A DNA stretch of 64,000 nucleotides from GCA-2401735 sp051252095. Its GTDB lineage: Bacteria > Pseudomonadota > Gammaproteobacteria > Burkholderiales > Methylophilaceae. Of this stretch, positions 36,102 through 44,548 are shown piece after piece. The notes below the pieces were generated by a model. The model made no database searches, had not been told where the DNA came from, and saw nothing but the letters and a program-made list of their open reading frames with translations. The position numbers were made by a program, and so were the translations under genes. Each line of letters begins with the position of its first letter. Position 1 is the stretch's first letter. The stretch lies in contig JBPOFK010000014.1 of the NCBI GenBank assembly GCA_051252095.1, positions 1 to 64,000 on the forward strand, given 5' to 3'.

Positions 36102-36932
36102 ATGAATAAAGAAAAAGATAATCCAAGACTGGCCGTGCTAATAGATGCGGATAACACTTTTAATGTCATCCCCATTATTGACGAGTTGTTTGAAGAAATC
36201 TCAAAGTTTGGTGATGCCAGCGTGCGAAGGATTTATGGCGATTGGACACAAACACAATTAAGCAAATGGAAAGAGATATTACCTCAGCACGCTATTCAAC
36301 CGATACAGCAGTACGCCAATACGAAAGGCAAGAATGCAACTGATAGTGCATTGATTATTGATGCAATGGATCTTCTTTATACGGCGCCGCTAGATGGCTT
36401 CTGCATTGTTTCTAGTGATAGTGATTTTACCAGGCTGGCTATACGATTCCGTGAATCTGGAAAACTAGTATATGGTTTTGGTGAGAAAAAAACACCAGAA
36501 TCGTTAAGAGCGGCATGCAATCAGTTTATTTTTGTTGAAATTCTTTCACAAAACAAGGCTATTGATAGCGAAGACAACAAAACTGAAAAAGCGAATACCT
36601 CTAAGAAGAAGTCCAAATCAATCTCAAATTTAGTATCAACTAAACCTTCTGTAAGTGAGTCTATTTCTCTGGCACCTGTCGAAAAAATTAGCTCTGAAGA
36701 ACTAAAAAAGGATACTAAGTTAGTCTCACTCATTCGCTCAGCAATTGACTCCCTCTCCGATGACGAAGGTTTTGCGCACACTGGTGAAGTCAAAAAACAT
36801 ATCGTTAAGAACTATTCCGCTTTTGATTCTAGAAATTATGGCTATCCTAAATTCAGCGATTTAATCGATATGATTGGCTTATTCGAATTAGATAGCAAGA
36901 AGCAGCATATCAAGGATAAAAGAAAAAAATGA
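36102..36932 (+). CDS. NYN (LabA/DUF88) nuclease-like protein with OST-HTH/LOTUS domain
   Basis: This 276-residue protein has an N-terminal NYN/PIN-fold domain (about 8-150). Its acidic residues are visible in AVLIDADN, DSALIIDAMDLL and IVSSDSDFTRLA, which are typical of metal-dependent RNases. A low-complexity, Lys/Ser-rich linker (about 155-205) is followed by an OST-HTH/LOTUS winged-helix domain (about 208-272; GEVKKHIVKNY, YGYPKFSDLIDMI) that binds RNA, G-quadruplexes or partner proteins. Its stop overlaps the wrbA start. Bacterial proteins of this architecture are widespread but their RNA targets are unknown. Confidence 0.88.
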   Translation: MNKEKDNPRLAVLIDADNTFNVIPIIDELFEEISKFGDASVRRIYGDWTQTQLSKWKEILPQHAIQPIQQYANTKGKNATDSALIIDAMDLLYTAPLDGFCIVSSDSDFTRLAIRFRESGKLVYGFGEKKTPESLRAACNQFIFVEILSQNKAIDSEDNKTEKANTSKKKSKSISNLVSTKPSVSESISLAPVEKISSEELKKDTKLVSLIRSAIDSLSDDEGFAHTGEVKKHIVKNYSAFDSRNYGYPKFSDLIDMIGLFELDSKKQHIKDKRKK

Positions 36933-37522
36933 GTGAAATTTTAGTACTTTACTACTCCCAAGGCGGATCAGTGCGCGAAATGGCAAAACTGATTGCTAGA
37001 GGAGTTGATAGTGTTACTGGTGCAAAAGCACGTATCCGCACCGTCCCGAAAGTCTCTTCGACTTGCGAAGCAACAGAACCTGACATTCCTGATGAGGGCG
37101 ATATTTATGCTGAACTAACAGATCTTGAAGAATGTGTTGGTCTAGCGCTAGGCAGTCCCACAAGATTTGGCAATATGGCAGCACCGATGAAATATTTTTT
37201 AGACAGCACGTCTAGCTTATGGTTAAAAGGGTCTTTAGTGAACAAGCCTGCTTGTGTATTTACTTCTAGCGGGTCAATGCATGGTGGCAATGAAAGTACA
37301 CTACTCACCATGATGATGCCGTTACTACATCATGGCATGCTAGTACTGGGCATTCCTTATAGCGAACCAAGTTTAGCCACCACACAATCTGGTGGAACAC
37401 CATATGGTGCTAGCCATATAGGTGGTGCAATGGATGATAAGCCAATCACTGAGGATGAAAAAAAACTCTGTTTTGCCATGGGCAAGCGACTTGCTGAAAC
37501 CGCGTTAAAATTAAACACATAA
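36929..37522 (+). CDS. wrbA: NAD(P)H:quinone oxidoreductase WrbA
   Basis: This 197-residue flavodoxin-like protein has the FMN phosphate loop LYYSQGGSVREMA, the isoalloxazine-contacting SPTRFGNMAAPMK, and the GSMHGGNEST segment typical of WrbA. It reduces quinones with two electrons and limits redox cycling. It overlaps the NYN-LOTUS gene by ATGA, so the two are coupled, although no functional link is known. Length fits the family (198 residues in E. coli). Confidence 0.94.
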   Translation: MSEILVLYYSQGGSVREMAKLIARGVDSVTGAKARIRTVPKVSSTCEATEPDIPDEGDIYAELTDLEECVGLALGSPTRFGNMAAPMKYFLDSTSSLWLKGSLVNKPACVFTSSGSMHGGNESTLLTMMMPLLHHGMLVLGIPYSEPSLATTQSGGTPYGASHIGGAMDDKPITEDEKKLCFAMGKRLAETALKLNT

Positions 37523-37542
37523 CGAACAATTGATACTGTCAT

Positions 37543-38244
37543 ATGAATCTTAAGTTAGAAGCACAACAGTTTTTATTTAGCGCACAAAAAGCCATCCTAT
37601 CAACACACTCTGCTAAATATGAAGGCTACCCTTTCGGCTCTGTTACCCCTTATGTTGTGAACCATGAAGGGATGCCCGTCATTTTAATTAGCAGCTTAGC
37701 TGAACACACAAAAAATATTATTCACAATGCGCATGTCTCGTTAGTTGTGTTTAATAATGAAACGGATTTACAGGCAAATGCGCGTCTTACTTTATTGGCA
37801 AAAGCTGAGCAAACAGATAAACATAATGATTTATTGCGTGCCCGTTATCTTAGCTACCTGCCTCAAGCTGAAAGCTATTTTGATGCACATGACTTTAGTT
37901 TCTATACGCTGTATATCACGCACGCTAGATATATCGCAGGCTTTGGTAAAATGGGCTGGGTTGAAGGTGATGAATTTCAAATCCCTACGAATCCACTTTT
38001 TACAGAAGAGGCAGGTATTCTTGCACACATGAATCAAGATCACACCGAAAACCTAATAGCCTATTGCAAACACTTTCATCAACTATCACCATCTTCAGTC
38101 GAAATGGTTGGGATTGATAGCCTTGGGTTTGATATTCGCACTACACCAGACCAAACCTTGCGGTTTCAGTTTGACCAACCCATTACAAATGCACAAGAAG
38201 CAAGAGCTGAGCTTGTCGCAATGGCAAAACAATGCCGAAATTAG
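37543..38244 (+). CDS. HugZ-like heme-utilisation / pyridoxamine-oxidase-fold protein
   Basis: This 233-residue protein has an N-terminal split-barrel flavin/haem domain (about 5-150; KAILSTHSAKYEGYPFGS, PVILISSLAEHTKNI, YIAGFGKMGWVEGDEF) and a C-terminal DUF2470 domain (about 160-230; ILAHMNQDHTENLIAYC). This architecture matches HugZ-type haem oxygenases and related PNPOx-fold proteins. Whether haem is the substrate is uncertain. It follows wrbA by 20 bp and overlaps the DUF2069 gene by 13 bp, so it is inside an operon. Confidence 0.85.
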   Translation: MNLKLEAQQFLFSAQKAILSTHSAKYEGYPFGSVTPYVVNHEGMPVILISSLAEHTKNIIHNAHVSLVVFNNETDLQANARLTLLAKAEQTDKHNDLLRARYLSYLPQAESYFDAHDFSFYTLYITHARYIAGFGKMGWVEGDEFQIPTNPLFTEEAGILAHMNQDHTENLIAYCKHFHQLSPSSVEMVGIDSLGFDIRTTPDQTLRFQFDQPITNAQEARAELVAMAKQCRN

Positions 38245-38585
38245 TTTCACGTTTACAGCTAGGCGCATCAACCAGCCTAATAGCACTTATTTTTTTATGT
38301 CTTGCATGGGAAATATGGATAGCACCACTTGGCGAACAAAACTCTTTACTATTCTTAAAGGCATTACCCTTACTTGCACCATTATTCGGCATACTGAATG
38401 GCAAACGTTATACCTACCAATGGGCAAGTATGTTGATATTGTTTTATTTTATTGAAGGCATAGTCAGGGCTTGGTCAGATGACGGACTTTCTGCAAAGCT
38501 TGCCATGATAGAAGTTGCACTGAGTCTCGTTTTTTTTCTTTGTACAATTTTTTATGCACGGCTTACGCGTAAGCCGCCCATGTAA
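38232..38585 (+). CDS. DUF2069 small membrane protein
   Basis: This 117-residue protein has four hydrophobic segments (about 13-31, 40-54, 62-78 and 91-107) with the IAPLGEQNSL and NGKRYTYQWASML features of DUF2069. The family is common in Beta- and Gammaproteobacteria, often encoded close to wrbA. Its function is unknown. The start lies within the end of the HugZ-like gene, so it is translationally coupled. Membrane location follows from hydrophobicity. Confidence 0.85.
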   Translation: MPKLVSRLQLGASTSLIALIFLCLAWEIWIAPLGEQNSLLFLKALPLLAPLFGILNGKRYTYQWASMLILFYFIEGIVRAWSDDGLSAKLAMIEVALSLVFFLCTIFYARLTRKPPM

Positions 38586-38599
38586 TTTATAATACCCGC

Positions 38600-39340
38600 A
38601 TGCGTATTTTAATTTCAAATGATGACGGCTATTTAGCTACAGGCATCTCTATACTTGCAGAGCATCTTGCAAAAGTTGCAGATATTACAGTTGTTGCGCC
38701 AGACCGTAATCGTAGCGGCGCCAGTAATTCGCTTACCCTAGACCGCCCTCTTGCCGTCAAAGAAGCCAAAAACGGTTACTTTTATGTAAACGGAACACCA
38801 ACAGACTGCGTTCATGTAGCATTGACCGGCTTAATGCAGGACATGCCAGACCTTGTTATTTCAGGCATTAATGATGGTGCTAACATGGGAGACGATACGA
38901 TTTATAGCGGAACAGTTGCTGCTGCCATGGAGGGCTACTTATTAAATATTCCCTCTATTGCCATCTCCATGTCACAACATGATGCCACCTATTTTGACAC
39001 AGGCGCTTTAATCGCAACAGAATTGGTGAAACATTATATGCATCATCATTTTGAAGGGCCAATGCTCCTAAATGTCAATGTACCAGATGTCCCTTATAAC
39101 AAACTAGAAGGTAAAGTCATTACACGCTTAGGTAAACGTCACAAAGCAGAGCCTGTGATGAAACTATTAACACCGAGAGGCGAGCAAATGTTTTGGGTGG
39201 GTGCTGCTGGACAACCAAACGATGGTGGTGCAGGTACAGATTTTCATGCAGTAGCCAATAACCAAGTTTCGATTACCCCAATTCGCGCAGACTTAACAAA
39301 TCACGAACAAATAGCCTCATTTAATAGTTGGCTAGATTAA
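38600..39340 (+). CDS. surE: 5'/3'-nucleotidase (survival protein SurE)
   Basis: This 246-residue nucleotidase starts with MRILISNDDGY, whose two Asp residues bind the catalytic metal. VVAPDRNRSGAS, SGINDGANMGDDTIYSGTVAAAMEG and VNVPD are also conserved. It removes phosphate from nucleoside monophosphates and short polyphosphates. It heads the conserved surE-pcm-nlpD block and has 3 bp between it and pcm. Confidence 0.97.
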   Translation: MRILISNDDGYLATGISILAEHLAKVADITVVAPDRNRSGASNSLTLDRPLAVKEAKNGYFYVNGTPTDCVHVALTGLMQDMPDLVISGINDGANMGDDTIYSGTVAAAMEGYLLNIPSIAISMSQHDATYFDTGALIATELVKHYMHHHFEGPMLLNVNVPDVPYNKLEGKVITRLGKRHKAEPVMKLLTPRGEQMFWVGAAGQPNDGGAGTDFHAVANNQVSITPIRADLTNHEQIASFNSWLD

Positions 39341-39343
39341 GCA

Positions 39344-40012
39344 ATGGCACTCAGTAATATTAATAAAAAATCAGGCATCGGTATGACTTCAACACGAACG
39401 CGCGAGCGCATGCTGGCGCGACTTCGTGAACGTGGGATTAAAGATGAAATGACACTGTCAGCAATTGGCTCGATTCCCAGACATATTTTTGTAGATGAAG
39501 CATTGTCCATCCGCGCATATGAAGATGTATCTCTACCTATTGGCTTTGGGCAAACAATTTCGCAACCCTATATCGTTGCACGCATGACTGAAATACTGCG
39601 CAATGGCGATCAATTAACTAAAGTCTTAGAAATTGGCACTGGTTGTGGCTATCAAACAGCTGTTCTCTCTAAAATTGCACGTGAGGTTTTATCATTAGAG
39701 CGCATTCGTCCACTTGTCATGAAAGCACGTGATCACTTGCGCACGCTAAAATGTAGCAATGTTAAACTGGATCATGCTGATGGTAGCGAAGGTCTAGAGG
39801 CCTATGCTCCTTTTGATGGCATTATAGTCACGGCAGCAGCAAGTCACATCCCAAAAGATTTGTTATCGCAGCTGGCAGATGGCGGCAGAATGGTCATTCC
39901 AATTGGAACGACCAGCCAGACACTCTACTTAATTGAGCGCCTTGGCGATGAGTTTAAAGAAACGAAGCTAGAAATGGTTAAATTTGTACCCTTATTAGGT
40001 GGTTTAGGTTAA
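39344..40012 (+). CDS. pcm: Protein-L-isoaspartate O-methyltransferase
   Basis: This 222-residue SAM-dependent repair enzyme carries LEIGTGCGYQTAVL (SAM motif), VLSLERI, and the C-terminal VPLLGGLG typical of PIMT. It methylates isoaspartyl residues in damaged proteins. The ATG at 39344 is kept because the following SGIGMTSTRTRERM segment is usual in betaproteobacterial Pcm; an internal ATG at 39383 is possible. Its stop overlaps the nlpD start. Confidence 0.95.
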   Translation: MALSNINKKSGIGMTSTRTRERMLARLRERGIKDEMTLSAIGSIPRHIFVDEALSIRAYEDVSLPIGFGQTISQPYIVARMTEILRNGDQLTKVLEIGTGCGYQTAVLSKIAREVLSLERIRPLVMKARDHLRTLKCSNVKLDHADGSEGLEAYAPFDGIIVTAAASHIPKDLLSQLADGGRMVIPIGTTSQTLYLIERLGDEFKETKLEMVKFVPLLGGLG

Positions 40013-40962
40013 TGAAACGTTTATTCTTAATCAATTTTTTACTGATTTTTCTTGTGAGTTGCGCTGAAAACCCCCGAGCCCCCGTTGTCAATCGTTCACC
40101 ACAAGCCACCCCACCAACAGCAAATAATACAAGCAAGCAAAATAATAGCAGTGATTGGCGGCCAGATAGCTATGTCGTCAAGCGTGGTGATACCCTTTAT
40201 AGCATTGGTCTTAATCATGGCTACGATTACCGAGAGATTGCGGAAGCAAATAATATCCCTGAGCCATATACTATCAACATTGGTCAGCGGCTCAGTTTTG
40301 CAAGCTTAAACAAAGATGTAAAAGCAGATGAAAAACCGGCTAGCTATGAAAATGAAGACGGCGTAATTATTTCACCCATCGATATAGATGATAGTGAAGC
40401 AACAACCGTCACAACGACAACAAGCTCAGTGGTGACGCCAGTATTATCAACACCTAAGGCGATTCGCGAACCCTTCAGTCAAGAAGCATATAATCGATCT
40501 GCCCCGCTTCCGCAACCAACAGCGGTTACTAAGCTACCGACAACCGAAGAAACTCCACCACCAGCAGTAACAACACCCGAACCCGTTGCTGTGAGTGCCA
40601 GTGGATGGTCTTGGCCAACCCAAGGCAAAGTCGTTGCAAACTTTAATGAAGCAACCAATAAGGGTGTTGATATTGCAGGTAGCAAAGGGCAAGCTATTAC
40701 TGCGTCTTCATCGGGTAAGGTCATTTATTCAGGCTCGGATCTACGCGGCTATGGTAAATTGGTCATTATTAAACACAACCCAACTTTTTTATCCGTTTAT
40801 GCGCATAATAGTAAAATCTTGGTTAAAGAAGGTCAGTCAGTTAATGCAGGCCAAAAAATCGCAGAAATGGGTGATACCGATACCAATAGAGTTAAGCTTC
40901 ACTTCGAAATTCGCGAACGCGGTAAGTCAGTTGACCCTACAAAGTATTTGCCGCAAAATTAG
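40012..40962 (+). CDS. nlpD: NlpD-like lipoprotein with LysM and degenerate M23 domain
   Basis: This 316-residue lipoprotein begins with a signal peptide and lipobox (IFLVSCAEN). A LysM domain follows (about 54-98; YVVKRGDTLYSIGLNHG), then a Pro/Thr-rich linker, and a LytM/M23 domain (about 205-313). The zinc-binding residues are missing: the HxxxD region reads NKGVDIAG and the HxH region reads VKLHFEIR with only one His. As in E. coli NlpD, the domain should therefore activate an amidase (AmiC) instead of cutting murein itself. In many relatives rpoS follows nlpD, but here a small membrane-protein gene follows. Confidence 0.93.
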   Translation: MKRLFLINFLLIFLVSCAENPRAPVVNRSPQATPPTANNTSKQNNSSDWRPDSYVVKRGDTLYSIGLNHGYDYREIAEANNIPEPYTINIGQRLSFASLNKDVKADEKPASYENEDGVIISPIDIDDSEATTVTTTTSSVVTPVLSTPKAIREPFSQEAYNRSAPLPQPTAVTKLPTTEETPPPAVTTPEPVAVSASGWSWPTQGKVVANFNEATNKGVDIAGSKGQAITASSSGKVIYSGSDLRGYGKLVIIKHNPTFLSVYAHNSKILVKEGQSVNAGQKIAEMGDTDTNRVKLHFEIRERGKSVDPTKYLPQN

Positions 40963-40991
40963 TAACGAAGAAAACCGATTAAGGAGCTGCA

Positions 40992-41330
40992 ATGGATCCC
41001 AATAAATATAAACAAAACGCAGACATAAAGCCTGATACCTTGTTGCAAACCGTCACATCAGTGGCATCCATGTTACTCATGTTAATTGGTATCATCGGCA
41101 TTGCAACTGATTTTTTTAGAGAAGACAGTTGGATTATCAATATGTTTGCGTTCTTTTTCGAATCAACTGCAAAAATGCTGCTGCTTCCTGTGCTTATTTT
41201 TGTCCTTTGGCTACTGAATCGCTGGATATCTTCTCCAAATAAAGACAAGAAGAAGAAAAGTGGCAACTTACCCATGTATATCATGATACTCATTGGCATT
41301 TATTACTTATATCAGTTCACGTTGGGTTAA
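40992..41330 (+). CDS. Small membrane protein of unknown function
   Basis: This 112-residue protein has two or three hydrophobic segments (about 22-42, 59-78 and 92-109) and a lysine-rich loop (SSPNKDKKKKSG). I do not recognise its family. It lies 29 bp after nlpD, has a GGAG ribosome-binding site, and is followed by a strong bidirectional terminator, so it is probably the last gene of the surE operon. It occupies the place usually held by rpoS. Confidence 0.75.
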   Translation: MDPNKYKQNADIKPDTLLQTVTSVASMLLMLIGIIGIATDFFREDSWIINMFAFFFESTAKMLLLPVLIFVLWLLNRWISSPNKDKKKKSGNLPMYIMILIGIYYLYQFTLG

Positions 41331-41361
41331 ACGTACATTACATAATGTTCAAAGACACAAT

Positions 41362-41389
41362 AAAAAAGCCGCAAATTGCGGCTTTTTTT
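41362..41389. terminator. Bidirectional intrinsic terminator between convergent genes
   Basis: The arms AAAAAAGCCGC (41362-41372) and GCGGCTTTTTT (41378-41388) flank an AAATT loop, giving U-tracts in both directions. It separates the plus-strand membrane-protein gene from the minus-strand thioredoxin gene. Confidence 0.92.
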
Positions 41390-41406
41390 CATTTTAAAGA
41401 CTCTCT

Positions 41407-41781
41407 TTAAGATTTCTGTTTAGCTGCTTCATCCGCATAATATTGATGCACTGTCTTCATGTCATAATCACGCGCCCATTTAATAATTTCATCTAGCGCA
41501 GGCGCGCCAATCTCGCCTTGCTGTGCATGTATACCAGCTTGCTCCCGTATCACTAATATCGCTGGAATTTTACTGACTTCAAAATACTCGCTAATTTCTG
41601 GGTCAGCTTCTGTATCAACCATACCAAAAACGATATCTTTATTTTTTTCAGCTGCCGCCTCGAAAGTTGGCGTAAAGTTCACACATGGATCGCACCACGG
41701 CGCCCAGAAATCCACAATGACAAAATCATTGTTGGTTATTGTGTCTTTAAAATTTTCCTTTGTTAGTTTTACAACCGCCAT
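41407..41781 (-). CDS. Thioredoxin-family protein with CDPC active site
   Basis: This 124-residue protein has a thioredoxin fold without signal peptide. The active site is WAPWCDPC and not the usual WCGPC; the cis-proline is kept in SKIPAI. The Asp between the cysteines should alter redox potential and the cysteine pKa. A C-terminal helical tail of about 15 residues extends past standard thioredoxin. It is a single gene between a terminator and the nitroreductase gene. It likely serves as a cytoplasmic disulfide reductase, perhaps for a specific partner. Confidence 0.88.
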   Translation of the reverse strand: MAVVKLTKENFKDTITNNDFVIVDFWAPWCDPCVNFTPTFEAAAEKNKDIVFGMVDTEADPEISEYFEVSKIPAILVIREQAGIHAQQGEIGAPALDEIIKWARDYDMKTVHQYYADEAAKQKS

Positions 41782-41816
41782 GGGATGTCCTATAAATCAG
41801 TTAAACCATTATTTTA

Positions 41817-42416
41817 TCAGATGATAGGTTTATTCCACATACCATTAAAGAATATCTGACCTAAAGGATGACGACTTCTTTCTTTTAGTTGCCTCTCTTT
41901 TAAATCATCTGGCAGTTTCTCTGCATCAACGCCATAACCAATAGCCATCATGGACATTAAGTGATATTGTTCAGGAATACCAAATACATCCCGCGCTTTG
42001 TCTACATCAAAACCACCCATTTGATGGGAAAATAATCCCATACTCGTTGCTTGTAAACATAAACTCAACGCTGCAGCTCCTGAATCATAACCACCCCAAC
42101 GGTTCGGTTTATCATTTTGACTAAATTGCGTATCTGTACAGACTAATATTAATAATGGTGCATTTTCTGCCCACTTTTGGTTCCCTGGGACCAAACAATC
42201 ATAGGCTTTCTGCCATGCAGCTTGATTACTCGCCTTGTCAGAAACAACAAAACGCCAGGGTTGATCACCAAAACAAGAAGGCGCCCATCGCGCTGCTTCT
42301 AATAAGCTAATAATTTGCGCTTGTGTCACAGGTTTACTCACATCAAAGCCAACGGGGCTCCAACGATTAGCAATGATGTCATGTATTGGCTCTTGCGTTG
42401 TGGCTGGTTTTTTCAA
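41817..42416 (-). CDS. Nitroreductase-family flavoprotein
   Basis: This 199-residue FMN-binding oxidoreductase has the family start RWSPVGFD, LEAARWAPSCFGDQPWRFVV, and MGLFSHQMGGFD. Such enzymes reduce nitro groups, quinones or other conjugated electrophiles with NAD(P)H. It is on the same strand as thioredoxin, 35 bp upstream. Substrate cannot be deduced. The C-terminal RHPLGQIFFNGMW is typical of the subgroup. Confidence 0.9.
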   Translation of the reverse strand: MKKPATTQEPIHDIIANRWSPVGFDVSKPVTQAQIISLLEAARWAPSCFGDQPWRFVVSDKASNQAAWQKAYDCLVPGNQKWAENAPLLILVCTDTQFSQNDKPNRWGGYDSGAAALSLCLQATSMGLFSHQMGGFDVDKARDVFGIPEQYHLMSMMAIGYGVDAEKLPDDLKERQLKERSRHPLGQIFFNGMWNKPII

Positions 42417-42831
42417 AATATACTCCTTAAGTTAATGTTATCTTATTGTGTAGTTGTCGCTTCCATTCGATTTAGTCCCGTTAAAGTAAGATGACATTGC
42501 ATTAAATACAACTTAATCTAAATCTGGCAAGCTCATTTCACTTTATACAAAAAACACAAATGAGTCATCTATACTGGCACGTTAGTCGCTTATATGAAAC
42601 TATCTAAATAACCATCGTCATTGCGTATATGAAAGCTGACCATCGATCCTTTTATTAAGTTTCCTCATCTCATGATTGCTAAAGATGGAAAACCTGCACT
42701 TCTTCTCACGATGCATTACCCGCTTGCGAAAGCTTATTAATAAATTTAAAGTACTTTAAAGCTAATTTAAAGGGGAGCACCCACAAAGCAAAGCAAAAAG
42801 CCCACTAAGTTACTTATTAAAAACTACACAA
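42417..42831. other. Intergenic region without a recognisable gene
   Basis: These 415 bp between the nitroreductase start and the Old Yellow Enzyme stop (both genes on the minus strand) show no sustained frame on either strand. The right part is A-rich. A short palindrome AAAGTACTTT lies near 42750. The nitroreductase promoter is expected at the left end. I see no repeat matching others in the window. Confidence 0.5.
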
Positions 42832-43905
42832 TTAGGCGAGCGTAGGGTAATCCGTATATCCTTCTGCTCCACCACCATAAAAAGTGTCAGGATTAGCCTC
42901 ATTTAATTGTGCATCTTTTGCAAAACGGGCAACTAAGTCCGGATTAGCTATATAGGGCACGCCGTACGCAATTGCATCTGCATGACCACGTATCACAGCT
43001 GCGTTGCCACGTTCCTTGTCATAACCAAGATTTGCGATATATGTACCTTTAAACTGTTTACGATAGGACGCAAAATCAAAAGCATCATGTTCGCCACCAC
43101 CATGAATCCCTCCTTCAACCGTATGTAAGTAAGCCAAATTGAACTGATTCAATTGATCGGCCACATATTCAAACAAACGCTGTGGGTCACTATCTTTCAT
43201 ATCATTAAATGGGTTGACTGGTGAAAGACGTATCCCTGTGAGCGCTGAACCCACTACCTGTGTAACACCACGCATTACTTCCATTAATAATCGCGCTCTA
43301 TTCTCTAGGCTACCACCGTACTGGTCATTGCGCTTATTGCTACCATCGCGTAAAAATTGGTCTAGCAAATAGCCATTGGCTGCATGCACTTCAACGCCAT
43401 CGAAGCCTGCTTTCATAGCGCACTCAGCAGCGTGGATATAATCATCCACTAATGCAGGGATTTCATCCAATACCAATGCTCTTGGCGTTACATAATCTTG
43501 CATCCCCTGCGCGGTAAAAGCCTGACCTGCTGGCTTAATAGCAGAAGGAGCAACTGGTAGCACATTATTGGGTAGCAAACTTGGATGTGAAATACGCCCT
43601 ACATGCCACAGTTGAATAACAATTTTACCACCTTGATTATGGACTGCTTTAGTAACTTTTTTCCAGCCTTCAACTTGTTCTTCTGTGTAGATGCCAGGCA
43701 AGCCAGGATAACCATGCGCCATTAAAGAAATTGGTGTCGCTTCTGTGACAATGAGCCCAGCAGTGGCCCTTTGCGCATAATATTCAACATTAATCGCTTG
43801 TGGCACTCCCCCTTCTCCTGCACGATTCCTTGTTAATGGTGCCATGACTATTCTGTTCTTGATTGCAATACTACCTAATTGTCCTGCTGTAAATAGATCG
43901 TCCAT
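42832..43905 (-). CDS. Old Yellow Enzyme-family alkene reductase
   Basis: This roughly 357-residue FMN enzyme of the NemA/OYE group carries NRIVMAPLTRNRA, IQLWHVGRISHPSL, the substrate-binding EVHAANGYLLDQFLRDG with its His/Asn pair, and NDQYGGSLENRARL. It reduces activated C=C bonds and nitro compounds with NAD(P)H. The ATG at 43905 with GGAG six bases upstream is preferred over the longer frame from 43941, which would read through the gap to yceI. It follows yceI by 13 bp on the same strand. With pirin and YceI it forms an oxidative/electrophile-response-like group. Confidence 0.93.
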   Translation of the reverse strand: MDDLFTAGQLGSIAIKNRIVMAPLTRNRAGEGGVPQAINVEYYAQRATAGLIVTEATPISLMAHGYPGLPGIYTEEQVEGWKKVTKAVHNQGGKIVIQLWHVGRISHPSLLPNNVLPVAPSAIKPAGQAFTAQGMQDYVTPRALVLDEIPALVDDYIHAAECAMKAGFDGVEVHAANGYLLDQFLRDGSNKRNDQYGGSLENRARLLMEVMRGVTQVVGSALTGIRLSPVNPFNDMKDSDPQRLFEYVADQLNQFNLAYLHTVEGGIHGGGEHDAFDFASYRKQFKGTYIANLGYDKERGNAAVIRGHADAIAYGVPYIANPDLVARFAKDAQLNEANPDTFYGGGAEGYTDYPTLA

Positions 43906-43918
43906 TTGTTTCTCCAAA

Positions 43919-44497
43919 TTATTTTGCTTTAACGCCTTCAATCAATAATGTCACTTCAATATCATCCCCTATTGGTGCGTTATCTTTTTTCATCCAGGTA
44001 AAACCATAATCTGAAGCTTTAATCACAGTGCTTGCTTCAAAGCCAGAGCGCTCACCACCCCAAGGATCCAACCCAAAACCCAGCACTTTAAAAGGAATCG
44101 TGATTTCTTTGGTAACCCCATGTAACGTAAAATCGCCGGTCATCTCACCTTGCGTTGCAGAAATTGCTTTCACCGATTTGCTTACAAAAGTGATTTCACC
44201 AAAGTTAAGCGCATCTAGATAATCTGGCTTTTTAATATGTTCATCACGTTTTGCTAGATTTGTATTGATACTGGCAACACTAATCATTGCTTTTACACTC
44301 GCTGTTGATAGATCCTTGGGATCGATTTTAATCACGCCAGTCACATCACTAAATGTTCCTGAAGTTTTAGAAACAACATGACGAACACTAAAATTGGCAA
44401 AGCTATGTTTGTTATCAATCGTGTATGTCTCAGTTGCTGCAAAAATAGTCGTACTGAATGCTAACGTGCTGAGCAAGCCAACCAATTGCTTTTTCAT
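43919..44497 (-). CDS. Periplasmic YceI-family lipid-binding protein
   Basis: This 192-residue protein has a signal peptide (MKKQLVGLLSTLAFSTTIFA) and the YceI signature ETYTIDNKHSFANFSVRHVVSKTSGTF split over the first strands, plus GDFTLHGVTKEI. The family forms a lipocalin-like barrel that binds isoprenoids such as polyprenyl chains. It sits between pirin and the OYE gene on the same strand. A good GGAG ribosome-binding site precedes the start. The ligand is unknown. Confidence 0.92.
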   Translation of the reverse strand: MKKQLVGLLSTLAFSTTIFAATETYTIDNKHSFANFSVRHVVSKTSGTFSDVTGVIKIDPKDLSTASVKAMISVASINTNLAKRDEHIKKPDYLDALNFGEITFVSKSVKAISATQGEMTGDFTLHGVTKEITIPFKVLGFGLDPWGGERSGFEASTVIKASDYGFTWMKKDNAPIGDDIEVTLLIEGVKAK

Positions 44498-44548
44498 ATT
44501 TTTCTCCTTAATTTAAATAAAGTACTCAATCCCATGCAAATTTTTTGC

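Noticed and set aside
40012..40962. NlpD-like protein as an active murein endopeptidase
   Set aside because: The M23 domain lacks the HxxxD and the first His of HxH, so zinc cannot be bound.
42417..42831. Short frames in the nitroreductase/OYE gap as genes
   Set aside because: All are short, lack ribosome-binding sites and show no codon pattern like their neighbours.
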